DNA of 21,590 bases. Origin: a virus. The stretch spans positions 1 to 21,590 of the IMG/VR virus record IMGVR_UViG_3300037189_007133. The stretch is one strand, 5' to 3'. Every line of letters starts with the position of its first letter. Within the stretch, counting starts at the first letter, position 1. The notes beneath the pieces were generated by a model. The model saw only the letters and a list, made by a program, of their open reading frames with translations, was not told the DNA's origin and searched no databases. The position numbers and the translations under genes were made by a program. Shown here in pieces: positions 7,999-13,432 of this stretch.

Positions 7999-8006
7999 TT
8001 GAGAGC

Positions 8007-8037
8007 TTGACAGTATCCCCTGATTACGTTCTATAAT
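8007..8037 (+). promoter_or_regulatory. Promoter of the gene at 8094
   Basis: TTGACA at 8007-8012 and TATAAT at 8032-8037, both perfect, with a long spacer of 19 bases. The long spacer could make this promoter weak without help, and a palindrome copy lies immediately upstream. Confidence 0.6.
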
Positions 8038-8052
8038 GTTTCCAAGCCGTCA

Positions 8053-8080
8053 CCCCGGCGGTTCTTTCCGGGGGTTTTTT
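8053..8080 (+). terminator. Leader terminator-like hairpin (possible attenuator)
   Basis: CCCCGG (8053-8058) pairs with CCGGGG (8068-8073) around a 9-base loop, followed by G and six T. It lies between the promoter and the ribosome site GGAGAG (8081-8086), so it would stop transcription before the gene unless bypassed. The two leaders at 10785 and 13727 have the same arrangement. Confidence 0.6.
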
Positions 8081-8093
8081 GGAGAGTATGACC

Positions 8094-8828
8094 ATGACTG
8101 CTAACGCTACTGACAGAGCTTTGCTTGTTTCTTTTGTGACTGATTGCACCGCCTACCAAACCAATAGCGCACGGCTCGATAAACTGAAGGATGAGCAGGC
8201 TGAGCTCATCTCAAAGAACGGTGAGCTTCGTAAGACTATTGTCCCCGTCTTCAAGTCTCTTAGTGCTCACAAGTGGAATGCAATCAAGACGGATATCAAG
8301 ACCGCTATCGAGGAGGCGAAAATCTCAGATGTCGATGGGTTGCTTGGTGTGCTCAAGACCGCCTTTGAGTACAAAATCCTCCCGACTCAGGCTAACGCTG
8401 ACAGACTCCGCAAGGCTAAAACATGGGTTAATTGGTCGGGCATCGTAGTGCCTAACACATACAAAAAGGTACACGCTGAGAAGGCGCCAGAACCCACACC
8501 GACTAGTGAACCTACCGCGCAAGTGCCTACAATGCCCGCTGAGACGCAAACCGCACAAAGTGCGCCGACTCCCTTGGTGCAACCAAAACCCGCTGTGAAG
8601 GGCTCCCCTGAGTCCATCAGTGTCAATGTATCGGCTCCTGATATGAATCCCGCCGATTTGTGGGTGCAAGCTTGCACCCAGTTCATGAACTTTAAGCTCA
8701 CCGCCATAGCCTTTGAAGAAATTGAGAAGCGCCACAAACTGGAAGCGGGCACCCTTCTCAAAGAGCTAGTCGAAGCACGTCGGGTTGTCACTGAGTCAAC
8801 CAAAAAGAATGGTGTCAAGAATGGATAA
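8094..8828 (+). CDS. Hypothetical protein with Pro-rich linker (244 aa)
   Basis: No family is recognised. Residues 1-115 are charged and helical (LDKLKDEQAELISKNGELRK suggests a short coiled coil). Residues about 125-175 form a Pro/Thr/Ala/Gln-rich linker (PEPTPTSEPTAQVP...). The C-terminal 60 residues are again helical (FEEIEKRHKLEAGTLLKELVEARR), so two small domains joined by a flexible linker are likely. ATG at 8094 is chosen because GGAG (8081-8084) is at a normal distance, while ATG 8088 is too close. It is the first gene of the right arm, behind a promoter, a palindrome and a terminator-like hairpin, so it may be expressed early or conditionally. A 20-bp perfect palindrome is embedded at 8661-8680. 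Confidence 0.8.
   Translation: MTANATDRALLVSFVTDCTAYQTNSARLDKLKDEQAELISKNGELRKTIVPVFKSLSAHKWNAIKTDIKTAIEEAKISDVDGLLGVLKTAFEYKILPTQANADRLRKAKTWVNWSGIVVPNTYKKVHAEKAPEPTPTSEPTAQVPTMPAETQTAQSAPTPLVQPKPAVKGSPESISVNVSAPDMNPADLWVQACTQFMNFKLTAIAFEEIEKRHKLEAGTLLKELVEARRVVTESTKKNGVKNG
8661..8690. repeat. Two adjacent perfect palindromes inside a gene
   Basis: TGGGTGCAAG followed by CTTGCACCCA (8661-8680) is a perfect 20-bp inverted repeat with no spacer, and GTTCATGAAC (8681-8690) follows directly as a 10-bp palindrome. Both lie in the coding sequence for LWVQACTQFMN in the 8094 gene. Confidence 0.8.
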
Positions 8829-8895
8829 GTATGTATTGTGGTTTGTGCTTGTCGGTTTGATTGTGGTCCCCGCATTGTGTGACCTGATCCCCTAG
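8821..8895 (+). CDS. 24-residue single-span membrane peptide
   Basis: A short frame starts at ATG 8821, overlapping the stop of the previous gene (ATGGATAA, an 8-base overlap of a type seen repeatedly in this genome), and ends at TAG 8893-8895. It encodes 24 residues: MDKY, then a hydrophobic stretch (about residues 5-19, VLWFVLVGLIVVPAL), then CDLIP. That is one transmembrane helix with a short charged N-terminus. A terminator follows 12 bases later, so it closes this transcription unit. There is no independent ribosome site; translation would rely on coupling. A holin-like or regulatory membrane peptide are both possible; I do not recognise it. Confidence 0.5.
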   Translation: MDKYVLWFVLVGLIVVPALCDLIP

Positions 8896-8907
8896 TTCCT
8901 CCCTCTT

Positions 8908-8932
8908 AGCCCCGCTTCGGCGGGGCTTTTTT
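8908..8932 (+). terminator. Intrinsic terminator
   Basis: AGCCCCGC (8908-8915), loop TTCG, GCGGGGCT (8920-8927) and a run of six T (8927-8932). A textbook hairpin that ends the 8094-8895 unit. Confidence 0.93.
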
Positions 8933-8968
8933 GTGCCCGCGATTCGGGCACGGAGCGCGCCCGCGCGC
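8933..8968. repeat. Two further GC-rich hairpins after the terminator
   Basis: GTGCCCG-CGATT-CGGGCAC (8933-8951) and GCGCGC-CC-GCGCGC (8955-8968) follow the terminator directly, making three stacked inverted repeats in about 60 bases. They lack T-runs. They could protect an RNA end, block a polymerase, or belong to an origin or packaging signal. Confidence 0.6.
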
Positions 8969-8970
8969 CC

Positions 8971-9055
8971 ATGAAGCTAGTTCTTAGTTTCTAGGACGGA
9001 GGGTTTTTTAGACGGTCTAAAAAATGAAGCCAGTTCTTATTTCTAGGACGGAGGG
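8971..9055 (+). repeat. Direct repeat pair flanking a palindrome
   Basis: R1 (8971-9003, 33 bases) and R2 (9024-9055, 32 bases) both read ATGAAG(C/C)-AGTTCTTA-like at the left and TTTCTAGGACGGAGGG at the right, differing by one substitution and one deletion. The space between them is taken up by palindrome copy 2. Each contains motif 2 (8973-8985; 9026-9038). The arrangement looks like a duplicated binding platform. Confidence 0.85.
9004..9024. promoter_or_regulatory. Palindrome copy 2 (10+1+10)
   Basis: The longest form: arms TTTTTTAGAC and GTCTAAAAAA with a G centre. It lies exactly between direct repeats R1 and R2. No promoter is obvious directly downstream, so this copy may not simply act as an operator. 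Confidence 0.85.
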
Positions 9056-9444
9056 CCAAAGCGCAGGGGAAAGGCAGGGAGCCGGGAGCCACCCTCTCAG
9101 GGCGCCTAGAGAGAAGAAAGAGAATAATAATTTATAAATAATTTATTTATTAGTAGTTGAAAAGGCCCCCTTTTTGGCCCCCTTCCGTCCCCGTGGCTTC
9201 CCCAAAGCTGATGGTACTTTTGACATTTCTACGTTATTTCTCGCATTATTCACATCAACCCGCGTAGACCTAGCGTTTTCAACCCCCCTCCTTCTCTCAT
9301 CAACCATCAAGCGAAAAAAGCGAAACCTCACATCCCTCATTTGTCTACAGAAAAGATCCGTTACACCTCAAGAATTCATCAAAATGCGATCCTAAACATT
9401 ACAACAAATTTTTCGCCTTTCTCACGTTTTTTCCAAAAACTCAG
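9056..9444. other. Non-coding stretch with AT-rich tandem repeat
   Basis: No convincing gene. From 9056 a purine-rich segment leads to a very AT-rich part with two tandem 11-mers, AATAATTTATA (9126-9136) and AATAATTTATT (9137-9147), then a repeated GGCCCCCTT element (about 9164-9185) and a pyrimidine-rich stretch to 9420. Small open frames on both strands here lack ribosome sites. With the hairpins and repeats just to the left, an AT-rich unwinding element of a replication origin is one reading. Confidence 0.5.
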
Positions 9445-9473
9445 GTGACACCAAGAGAAAAAACACTTATAAT
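9445..9473 (+). promoter_or_regulatory. Sigma70-type promoter of the gene at 9546
   Basis: GTGACA (9445-9450), 17-base spacer, TATAAT (9468-9473). The predicted start near 9480 leaves a 65-base leader that lacks the terminator-like hairpin of the other right-arm promoters. Ribosome site AAGGAA lies before ATG 9546. Confidence 0.75.
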
Positions 9474-9545
9474 CTACGCTTGCGAACCAAAAGAACAAAG
9501 GTACGCATTTTCGCACATACACACCCAAAGATCCAAGGAAACACC

Positions 9546-10430
9546 ATGATTGATGAAACTAATGAACGAAAACAAAAAACCGTAGAAAATCTCCTCGACG
9601 CTCTTTACCCCCTAATTTTAGACCGTCTAAAAAATGAGACCTTCTGGCAGGAGCCCAGATCGAAACAAAAGACTGCCCGACTCTACCCTGATGGTGTCTA
9701 TTATCCTGAGTTGGACTACCTTGTTTGGATGCGTAAAGCCGTGGGAGAAATGCGAACAGGGCGCTATCATTTGGGCGGTGGAATCAAGACATACGGCGAT
9801 GCTCGAAGTGGTTGGGTCTACGCTGTGCTCATAGAAGGTGGCTCTCATGCCTTGAACAATGCCTTCACTGATTTGGTTATTCCTTCTGCGACTCTACGCA
9901 GGGATCTAGGCATTCCACATGAAGTCGATTGGAAGCAGTCCTATAACAATGCAGGATCATCGGCCAAGTACATGCGTGGCGTGTTGGATGGGAACATGGA
10001 TGTATCCAAAGAAGAGAAGATCAGAAACTCTGCGGCGACATACACCTTCAGGTTGACACAGCCTCTCACGCAACAGGTCATCAACAACACACGTGATCAG
10101 TGGAACCGTATGCCACCGGAAGAAGAAGCAATGCGCATTGTGTCCCGAAGCACGATGGAAGCCCTGTTGAGTGCATTTGAAAAGGGAACGGCTCTGCCCT
10201 TCCATGTGAATTGGGAGGTGCATCTCACGCAGAATGGTGAGACATTGGAGACTGTGGCTGAGCGCATGAAGGTGCCTTTTGATCCGTTGAAGCCCAACGG
10301 AGGGTTGACTGTGGTTGATAGAGTGTTGGAGATGAACATGCGCAACCCGCTCAAGATCCATGCGAACCATCAATTAGGCATAGCCACCGCTGCCAACCCA
10401 GAAGAGTGGGCGGAGGACGAAGAAGATTGA
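9546..10430 (+). CDS. Hypothetical phage protein (294 aa)
   Basis: No domain is recognised. The protein is soluble and of mixed charge: a helical N-terminus, a middle part with TGRYHLGGGIKTYGDARSGWVYAVLIEGGSHALNNAFTDLVIPS in two pieces, and an acidic tail (EEWAEDEED). ATG 9546 is chosen over an in-frame upstream start because AAGGAA is correctly spaced and the promoter start is near 9480. It has its own promoter. Codons 24-29, LILDRLKN, are built from palindrome copy 3 (9616-9632). Motif 2 begins at the stop codon (10429). Its size and promoter suggest an abundant early product, but function is unknown. Confidence 0.85.
   Translation: MIDETNERKQKTVENLLDALYPLILDRLKNETFWQEPRSKQKTARLYPDGVYYPELDYLVWMRKAVGEMRTGRYHLGGGIKTYGDARSGWVYAVLIEGGSHALNNAFTDLVIPSATLRRDLGIPHEVDWKQSYNNAGSSAKYMRGVLDGNMDVSKEEKIRNSAATYTFRLTQPLTQQVINNTRDQWNRMPPEEEAMRIVSRSTMEALLSAFEKGTALPFHVNWEVHLTQNGETLETVAERMKVPFDPLKPNGGLTVVDRVLEMNMRNPLKIHANHQLGIATAANPEEWAEDEED
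9616..9632. promoter_or_regulatory. Palindrome copy 3, inside a gene
   Basis: Perfect 8+1+8 with C centre, 70 bases into the 9546 gene, read as ATT TTA GAC CGT CTA AAA (I-L-D-R-L-K). A regulator bound here could act as a roadblock about 140 bases after the promoter. Confidence 0.8.
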
Positions 10431-10493
10431 AGCTAGTTAAGAGAGTCTAGGAACGCAAAGCGTGGGGCTACAGCCGTGGCCCCCGGAGGAGAC
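10429..10493 (+). promoter_or_regulatory. Leader of the 10494 gene: motif 2 and degenerate hairpin
   Basis: Motif 2 (GAAGCTAGTT, 10429-10438) is followed by GTCTAGGAACGCAAAG and then GTGGGGCTACAGCC, resembling the GTGGGGC hairpin of the 10891 and 11539 leaders, and by GGCCCC that can pair with the GGGGC. GGAGGA precedes the ATG. The TTTTAGAC palindrome is absent here. Confidence 0.5.
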
Positions 10494-10763
10494 ATGAGTG
10501 AGATAAAAGAGCATTGGGGTGAAGTAAATCCGGGCAAATCAGCATGGGTCATGCTGACTAAAGGTAAAGATGACTATTCTTTGTACGTGGGATTTTATAA
10601 GGGAGCTGAAGGTAGATTAGTAACTGCCATACGGCACATGCAGAATGGGTTCACCCATGGCATAGAGACAGAAATCGACTGGGAGAGGGAGAAGGACTAT
10701 TTCCCCAAGGACATACTCACCAGAATGAAAGAACTACAGCCATTGCTCCTGATGACGATATGA
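10494..10763 (+). CDS. Hypothetical protein (89 aa)
   Basis: A small, soluble, mixed-charge protein starting MSEIKEHWGEVNPGKSAWVML, with alternating strand-like segments (DDYSLYVGFYKGAEGRLVTAI) and a helical end. No family is recognised. ATG 10494 is preferred over the upstream in-frame GTG 10476 because GGAGGA sits five bases before it and the GTG lies within the leader hairpin. The next gene block begins with its own promoter, so this gene probably ends the 9546 unit; no terminator is evident after it. Confidence 0.75.
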   Translation: MSEIKEHWGEVNPGKSAWVMLTKGKDDYSLYVGFYKGAEGRLVTAIRHMQNGFTHGIETEIDWEREKDYFPKDILTRMKELQPLLLMTI

Positions 10764-10784
10764 AAAACCACTGCTGACAAAAAC

Positions 10785-10813
10785 TTGACAGGAAGTTAAT
10801 ACTAGTGTAGAAT
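10785..10813 (+). promoter_or_regulatory. Consensus promoter of twin leader 1
   Basis: TTGACA (10785-10790), 17-base spacer, TAGAAT (10808-10813). The spacer ends TAGTG as in the twin at 13727-13755, and the surrounding TTGACA...TAGTGTAGAAT pattern is shared, showing duplication. Confidence 0.88.
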
Positions 10814-10929
10814 GTATCTCAAGTTGGTAGCCCACCCCGCTACCCAAGGCACTCCGGCCTTACCGGAGGATTTTTAGACGGTCTAAAAACGTGGGGCAGA
10901 GCCTCATGGTTGCGAAAACGGAGAGACTT
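10814..10929 (+). promoter_or_regulatory. Structured leader 1: attenuator-like hairpin, palindrome, hairpin
   Basis: Order of elements: hairpin A GGTAGC-CCACCCC-GCTACC (10826-10844); hairpin B CTCCGG-CCTTA-CCGGAG (10852-10868), followed by GA and five T, like an intrinsic terminator; palindrome copy 4 (10871-10889, 9+1+9); hairpin C GTGGGGC-AGA-GCCTCAT (10891-10907, two G-T pairs); then GTTGCGAAAACGGAGAG with the ribosome site at 10920-10925. The same order occurs in the leader at 13756-13870, and elements C onward occur at 11539-11578. Confidence 0.75.
10871..10889. promoter_or_regulatory. Palindrome copy 4 (9+1+9)
   Basis: TTTTTAGAC-G-GTCTAAAAA, about 50 bases downstream of the transcription start and overlapping the T-run of hairpin B. 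In RNA it could pair as a stem; in DNA it is a dimer-type site. Confidence 0.85.
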
Positions 10930-11232
10930 ATGAATGCTGTAGCCCATCTTTTGAGCGATGCCCGTGGCATCTACATACCGCGAGACTTTGTTGACTCTTT
11001 TAATGCTGACGATTGGGGTTTAGACCCATACGCGTGGGAGTTCATTGTTTGCATGACGGGTCCGGGCGATGACTATTGGGAAGCATGGAATGCGATTCTG
11101 GACAAGGCTGAATACCATAAAGACGGTAACGTGTGGCGATTGCATCAGGATGGTGACTTGTGGGCTATCTGCTACGAACTCATGACGGATGAAGAGAAGA
11201 TTAACTTTTTTGGACCGGAGGGACTGCTGTGA
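10930..11232 (+). CDS. Conserved phage hypothetical protein (100 aa)
   Basis: It begins MNAVAHLLSDARGIYIPRDFV and has DYWEAWNAILDKAEYHKDGN and WRLHQDGDLWAICYELMTDEE. I recall this pattern in uncharacterised proteins of many proteobacterial phages and prophages, but no function is known to me. It is acidic and Trp/Tyr-rich, as in protein-interaction or anti-host proteins. ATG 10930 is chosen because CGGAGAG sits just before it; earlier in-frame GTG and ATG codons fall in the leader hairpin C. First gene of a block controlled by structured leader 1; the next gene overlaps its stop. Confidence 0.85.
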   Translation: MNAVAHLLSDARGIYIPRDFVDSFNADDWGLDPYAWEFIVCMTGPGDDYWEAWNAILDKAEYHKDGNVWRLHQDGDLWAICYELMTDEEKINFFGPEGLL

Positions 11233-11495
11233 ACTACGAACGCAAAACCTTCGGTGCCAAGCGATGCCACGAAGAACAGTATACGAACGGTACGCGGATC
11301 TTTATCAGCTACGCGACTCCAGTGGGTGCGTATGTGCCGGGACTTGGATATCTAAAGACATCCGACTTTTACAGCAGAACAACGACACGCCACCTGAGCG
11401 TGTGGAGTAAAGACAACGAATATCCCATGACGCAGGAGACAAGCGAGCGTGAGTTGTGGGGCCTTAGAGATGAGTGTTTGAGAGTTAATTTTTAG
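11229..11495 (+). CDS. Small phage protein, DUF8033-like (88 aa)
   Basis: The 88-residue protein starts with GTG that overlaps the previous stop (GTGA); GGAGG (11217-11221) is well placed. The segment IFISYATPVGAYVPGLGYLKTSDFYSRTTTRHLSVW in its middle resembles the short phage family with 'SY.T.VA...G...T...S.TT.RH...', which I believe is catalogued as DUF8033; this is from memory and uncertain. It looks like a small beta-rich domain with a conserved Arg-His. The gene is followed directly by a terminator, so 10930-11495 is a two-gene unit. Confidence 0.75.
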   Translation: MNYERKTFGAKRCHEEQYTNGTRIFISYATPVGAYVPGLGYLKTSDFYSRTTTRHLSVWSKDNEYPMTQETSERELWGLRDECLRVNF

Positions 11496-11497
11496 TA

Positions 11498-11523
11498 GTG
11501 CGAACAAGTTCGCACCGTTTTTT
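11498..11523 (+). terminator. Intrinsic terminator merging into palindrome copy 5
   Basis: GTGCGAAC (11498-11505), AA, GTTCGCAC (11508-11515), then CG and six T (11518-11523). The T-run is also the left arm of the next palindrome, so terminator and palindrome form one unit, as hairpin B and palindrome do in the twin leaders. Confidence 0.85.
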
Positions 11524-11578
11524 AGACGGTCTAAAAACGTGGGGCGTAGCCCCACAGTTGCAAAAAACGGAGAGTGAT
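11519..11578 (+). promoter_or_regulatory. Palindrome copy 5 plus hairpin C and ribosome site
   Basis: TTTTTAGAC-G-GTCTAAAAA (11519-11537), then a perfect hairpin GTGGGGC-GTA-GCCCCAC (11539-11555), then GTTGCAAAAAACGGAGAG (ribosome site 11569-11574). Very similar to 10871-10929. No separate promoter was found here, so expression of the next block may depend on read-through of the terminator just upstream. Confidence 0.75.
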
Positions 11579-11947
11579 ATGTACGAAGTAAATGGTTGGT
11601 GGAAGTATGGCGAGCAGGACTTTTATGAGACTGGGTGCGACCCCGATAGGTATGTCAGCTTCTCGGGTAATGAGCAATGGAGTGCAGACAACCTCCCTGA
11701 TCTACTAATCAAACTGCGCTCTTTCGTAGGTGTAGACGATGATTATGAGATCGAACTCGATGCTTGCGAGGAAGACGGGCGTGTGGATATTCAGGTGCTA
11801 GAGACGCCCGATAGTTATCCTGCTACGCCTAGGCAGATCGAGGAGTGGAAGCGAGACGAGATCCCTCTGTGGTATTCCACGTATACGTTTCATGTAGCAG
11901 AAGTTACGCGCAGAACTGTGCGCCTTTTGGAGGTGAGTGATGAGTAA
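11579..11947 (+). CDS. Hypothetical acidic protein (122 aa)
   Basis: A very acidic, Trp/Tyr-rich protein (MYEVNGWWKYGEQDFYETG..., DYEIELDACEEDGRVDIQVLE, ending RLLEVSDE) with no family I recognise. The alternating pattern suggests beta strands. ATG 11579 is chosen over an in-frame start in the terminator because CGGAGAG is correctly spaced. The acidic character is like that of DNA-mimic or anti-host phage proteins, but that is only composition. The next gene overlaps its stop (ATGAGTAA). Confidence 0.8.
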   Translation: MYEVNGWWKYGEQDFYETGCDPDRYVSFSGNEQWSADNLPDLLIKLRSFVGVDDDYEIELDACEEDGRVDIQVLETPDSYPATPRQIEEWKRDEIPLWYSTYTFHVAEVTRRTVRLLEVSDE

Positions 11948-12605
11948 CAAACAATGGTGGGAGGCACAGTGGAAAAACATCTACGACCTACCTGCGACGG
12001 CACGCATTGCGATGAAGTACACCAACCTTGAAGCGCACCATAAACAGTGGATGGAGCACGGTAATGAGAAGGCGTTCTATGCGAGCTTCTGCAAACCCAG
12101 TCAAGAGAGACACACCAAGTACCTGCGCAATGGAAACAAGGAAAAGCTGGTGCAACTGCACACTGCTCCATACGACACACTGATTCCCGGCGTGGGATAC
12201 AAGACCAAGCACTATAAAACCAAGGAGGATCTGTATGTCATTCAGTTTGAATTCGCTCCTGCCCTCACACGCTCAGAAGATAGGCCCCAAGAGTATGTGC
12301 AGATAGTGCAGAAGCTGGAATTCGGATGGAACACACCCCCAAATTATGAGAACAAGTTCTTCGACACGGTTCTATCTCGTCAAGCGAGTGTGCAGAAGCG
12401 CTACGTGGATAGGCTTACAAAAAAGCACAGGGAAGCATTGGCCCTGCTCAAGATCATGGATGTGGATGGGTATGTCGAAGGTGTGGGTTATCGCAAGACG
12501 CACAGCAAGTACATGGGATGGGACGAGGTTGAGCGTAGGTCTGTGTATGAGAGGGTTGTGCTCTATTTTATTGATGCAGTAAAACGTGAGGAGAATGAAC
12601 AATGA
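11940..12605 (+). CDS. Hypothetical protein (221 aa)
   Basis: A basic-to-neutral, Lys/His/Tyr-rich protein (MSNKQWWEAQWKNIYDLP...). Two places read PGVGYKTKHYKTK and EGVGYRKTHSKYMGW, an internal duplication of the form GVGY-(K/R)-(T/K)..., also similar to PGLGYLKTSDFY in the 11229 product; these may be related DUF8033-like units. No catalytic motif is evident. ATG 11940 has GGAGG (11929-11933) upstream and overlaps the previous stop by eight bases. An alternative GTG at 11937 is too close to the ribosome site. Confidence 0.8.
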   Translation: MSNKQWWEAQWKNIYDLPATARIAMKYTNLEAHHKQWMEHGNEKAFYASFCKPSQERHTKYLRNGNKEKLVQLHTAPYDTLIPGVGYKTKHYKTKEDLYVIQFEFAPALTRSEDRPQEYVQIVQKLEFGWNTPPNYENKFFDTVLSRQASVQKRYVDRLTKKHREALALLKIMDVDGYVEGVGYRKTHSKYMGWDEVERRSVYERVVLYFIDAVKREENEQ

Positions 12606-12826
12606 AAATGGAACGCGATGCCAAGCGTGAGTACAAGCGTGCAAGACGTTCACCAATCAGCTACAACAGCAAGACACGGTTCCTAGTGTCAGTGTGGCTC
12701 GACGATCAGAATGTCTGGATGGAGGACATACGGTTCAAGTACATCGAGGATGCTCAAGTGCACGCAGCTCGGTGGGGTAGGCTGTATGGTGCGACGGTGA
12801 CAGAGATAACTGAAGTGGAGGTGTGA
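12602..12826 (+). CDS. Small basic hypothetical protein (74 aa)
   Basis: A 74-residue protein with a strongly basic N-terminus (MKMERDAKREYKRARR) and a beta-rich remainder (FLVSVWLDDQNVWMEDIRFK, then a helix and a last strand VTEITEVEV). The basic head could bind nucleic acid. The ATG overlaps the previous stop (ATGA) and has GAGGAG upstream. Not recognised. Confidence 0.75.
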   Translation: MKMERDAKREYKRARRSPISYNSKTRFLVSVWLDDQNVWMEDIRFKYIEDAQVHAARWGRLYGATVTEITEVEV

Positions 12827-12827
12827 G

Positions 12828-13277
12828 ATGAACATCTTTGTCTTGGACTATGACCCTGCTGTATCTGCGTTTTATCACTGCGATAAGCACGTGAACAAAA
12901 TGATTTTAGAGAGCACTCAGATGCTCTCGACTGTGCTCAGTGGTCCGTACCGTCCCACTCATGCCAACCATCCCTGTACCCTATGGGCAGGGCGCTCACG
13001 CGACAACGCATTGTGGCTATTCAAGTTAGCCTATGCTCTCCATGCCGAGTGGCAACAGCGGTGGGGTCACACACGTGACCACAAGTGCCTACAGATTTTA
13101 GACGGTCTAATTTCTTCAGAAGAACTAGCTTCACTTCCTTCTGTGGGCCTGACGCCGTTCGCGTTGGCTATGCCTGACGAGTACAAAACCAACGATGCGG
13201 TAGAGTCCTATCGCGCCTACTATCACAGCAAACCCTTTGCATCATGGGAACGTAGTCATGAACCACACTGGTGGTGA
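12828..13277 (+). CDS. Conserved phage protein with HCDKHV motif (149 aa)
   Basis: The family is widespread in phages: MNIFVLDYDPAVSAFYHCDKHVNKMILES at the start, THANHPCTLW in the middle, then a helix HAEWQQRWGHTRDHK, and AMPDEYKTNDAVESYRAYYHSK near the end, closing with HEPHWW. The conserved His, Cys and Asp look like an active or metal site. I recall relatives being annotated as pyrimidine-dimer DNA glycosylase-like, but I am unsure and do not adopt the name. The linker between the two conserved parts (ILDGLISSEELAS) is made of palindrome copy 6 and motif 2, suggesting those elements were accommodated where the protein tolerates change. GGAGG lies before the ATG. Confidence 0.85.
   Translation: MNIFVLDYDPAVSAFYHCDKHVNKMILESTQMLSTVLSGPYRPTHANHPCTLWAGRSRDNALWLFKLAYALHAEWQQRWGHTRDHKCLQILDGLISSEELASLPSVGLTPFALAMPDEYKTNDAVESYRAYYHSKPFASWERSHEPHWW
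13098..13132. promoter_or_regulatory. Palindrome copy 6 and motif 2 together inside a gene
   Basis: TTAGAC-G-GTCTAA (13098-13110; left side extends to TTTT) is followed eight bases later by GAAGAACTAGCTTC (13119-13132), the exact reverse complement of motif 2. Read from the other strand, motif 2 precedes the palindrome, the same order as at 8973-9024. Confidence 0.75.
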
Positions 13278-13432
13278 GTAGATAAATAAAAGGGTAAGGC
13301 ATGAGAGCCCGATGGGTACGAAACATCCATGTCAGTCAGTCAGAACCTACGCGGTGCTCCGTAGCACTCTCTCCAGTTTGGGGCTGACCCTTTCGGTTGC
13401 AGGTGAAACCGTCCTAATTTTGGAGAATCCTC
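13278..13432 (+). other. Non-coding gap with hairpins and TCAG repeats
   Basis: A 155-base gap in an otherwise gapless operon. It contains nested pairings CATG...GATG...CATC-CATG (about 13303-13335), three tandem TCAG units, GTGCT-CCGT-AGCAC, and a CGGTT...AACCG hairpin (about 13395-13412), then GGAG before the next ATG. No promoter or tRNA cloverleaf fits. It may be a structured leader or a small RNA. Confidence 0.45.

Larger units (their letters stand above)
7577..8093. other. Divergent control region between the two arms
   Basis: About 517 bases with no convincing gene. It separates leftward late genes from rightward genes. It holds a hairpin CTCCT-CGC-AGGAG, a G-rich tract (7676-7692), a hairpin GGGAC-GGA-GTCCC (7789-7801), a second G-rich tract (7812-7833), one copy of the GAAGCTAGTTCTTC motif (7840-7853), a palindrome TATAAAC-C-GTTTATA (7884-7898), two plus-strand promoters and the first TTTTAGAC palindrome. 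I could not find a good minus-strand promoter for the late operon; it may need a phage activator or be read by another polymerase. Confidence 0.7.

Noticed and set aside
8908-9155. CRISPR array
   Set aside because: Only two direct repeats, and the space between them is a palindrome rather than a unique spacer; no cas gene is present.
9174-9395. Plus-strand frame of about 73 codons in the 8896-9545 gap
   Set aside because: No ribosome site, low-complexity pyrimidine-rich codons, overlaps the opposite-strand frame, and ends before the promoter of the next gene.
11017-11032. TTTAGACCCATA as a tenth palindrome copy
   Set aside because: Only one half-site matches; the right arm is missing. A similar lone TAGACATG at about 4673 is also rejected.
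13278-13432. tRNA or group I intron in the gap before 13433
   Set aside because: No cloverleaf, anticodon arm or CCA end could be drawn, and no intron core pairing was found. The neighbouring genes are complete, so no split gene is implied.
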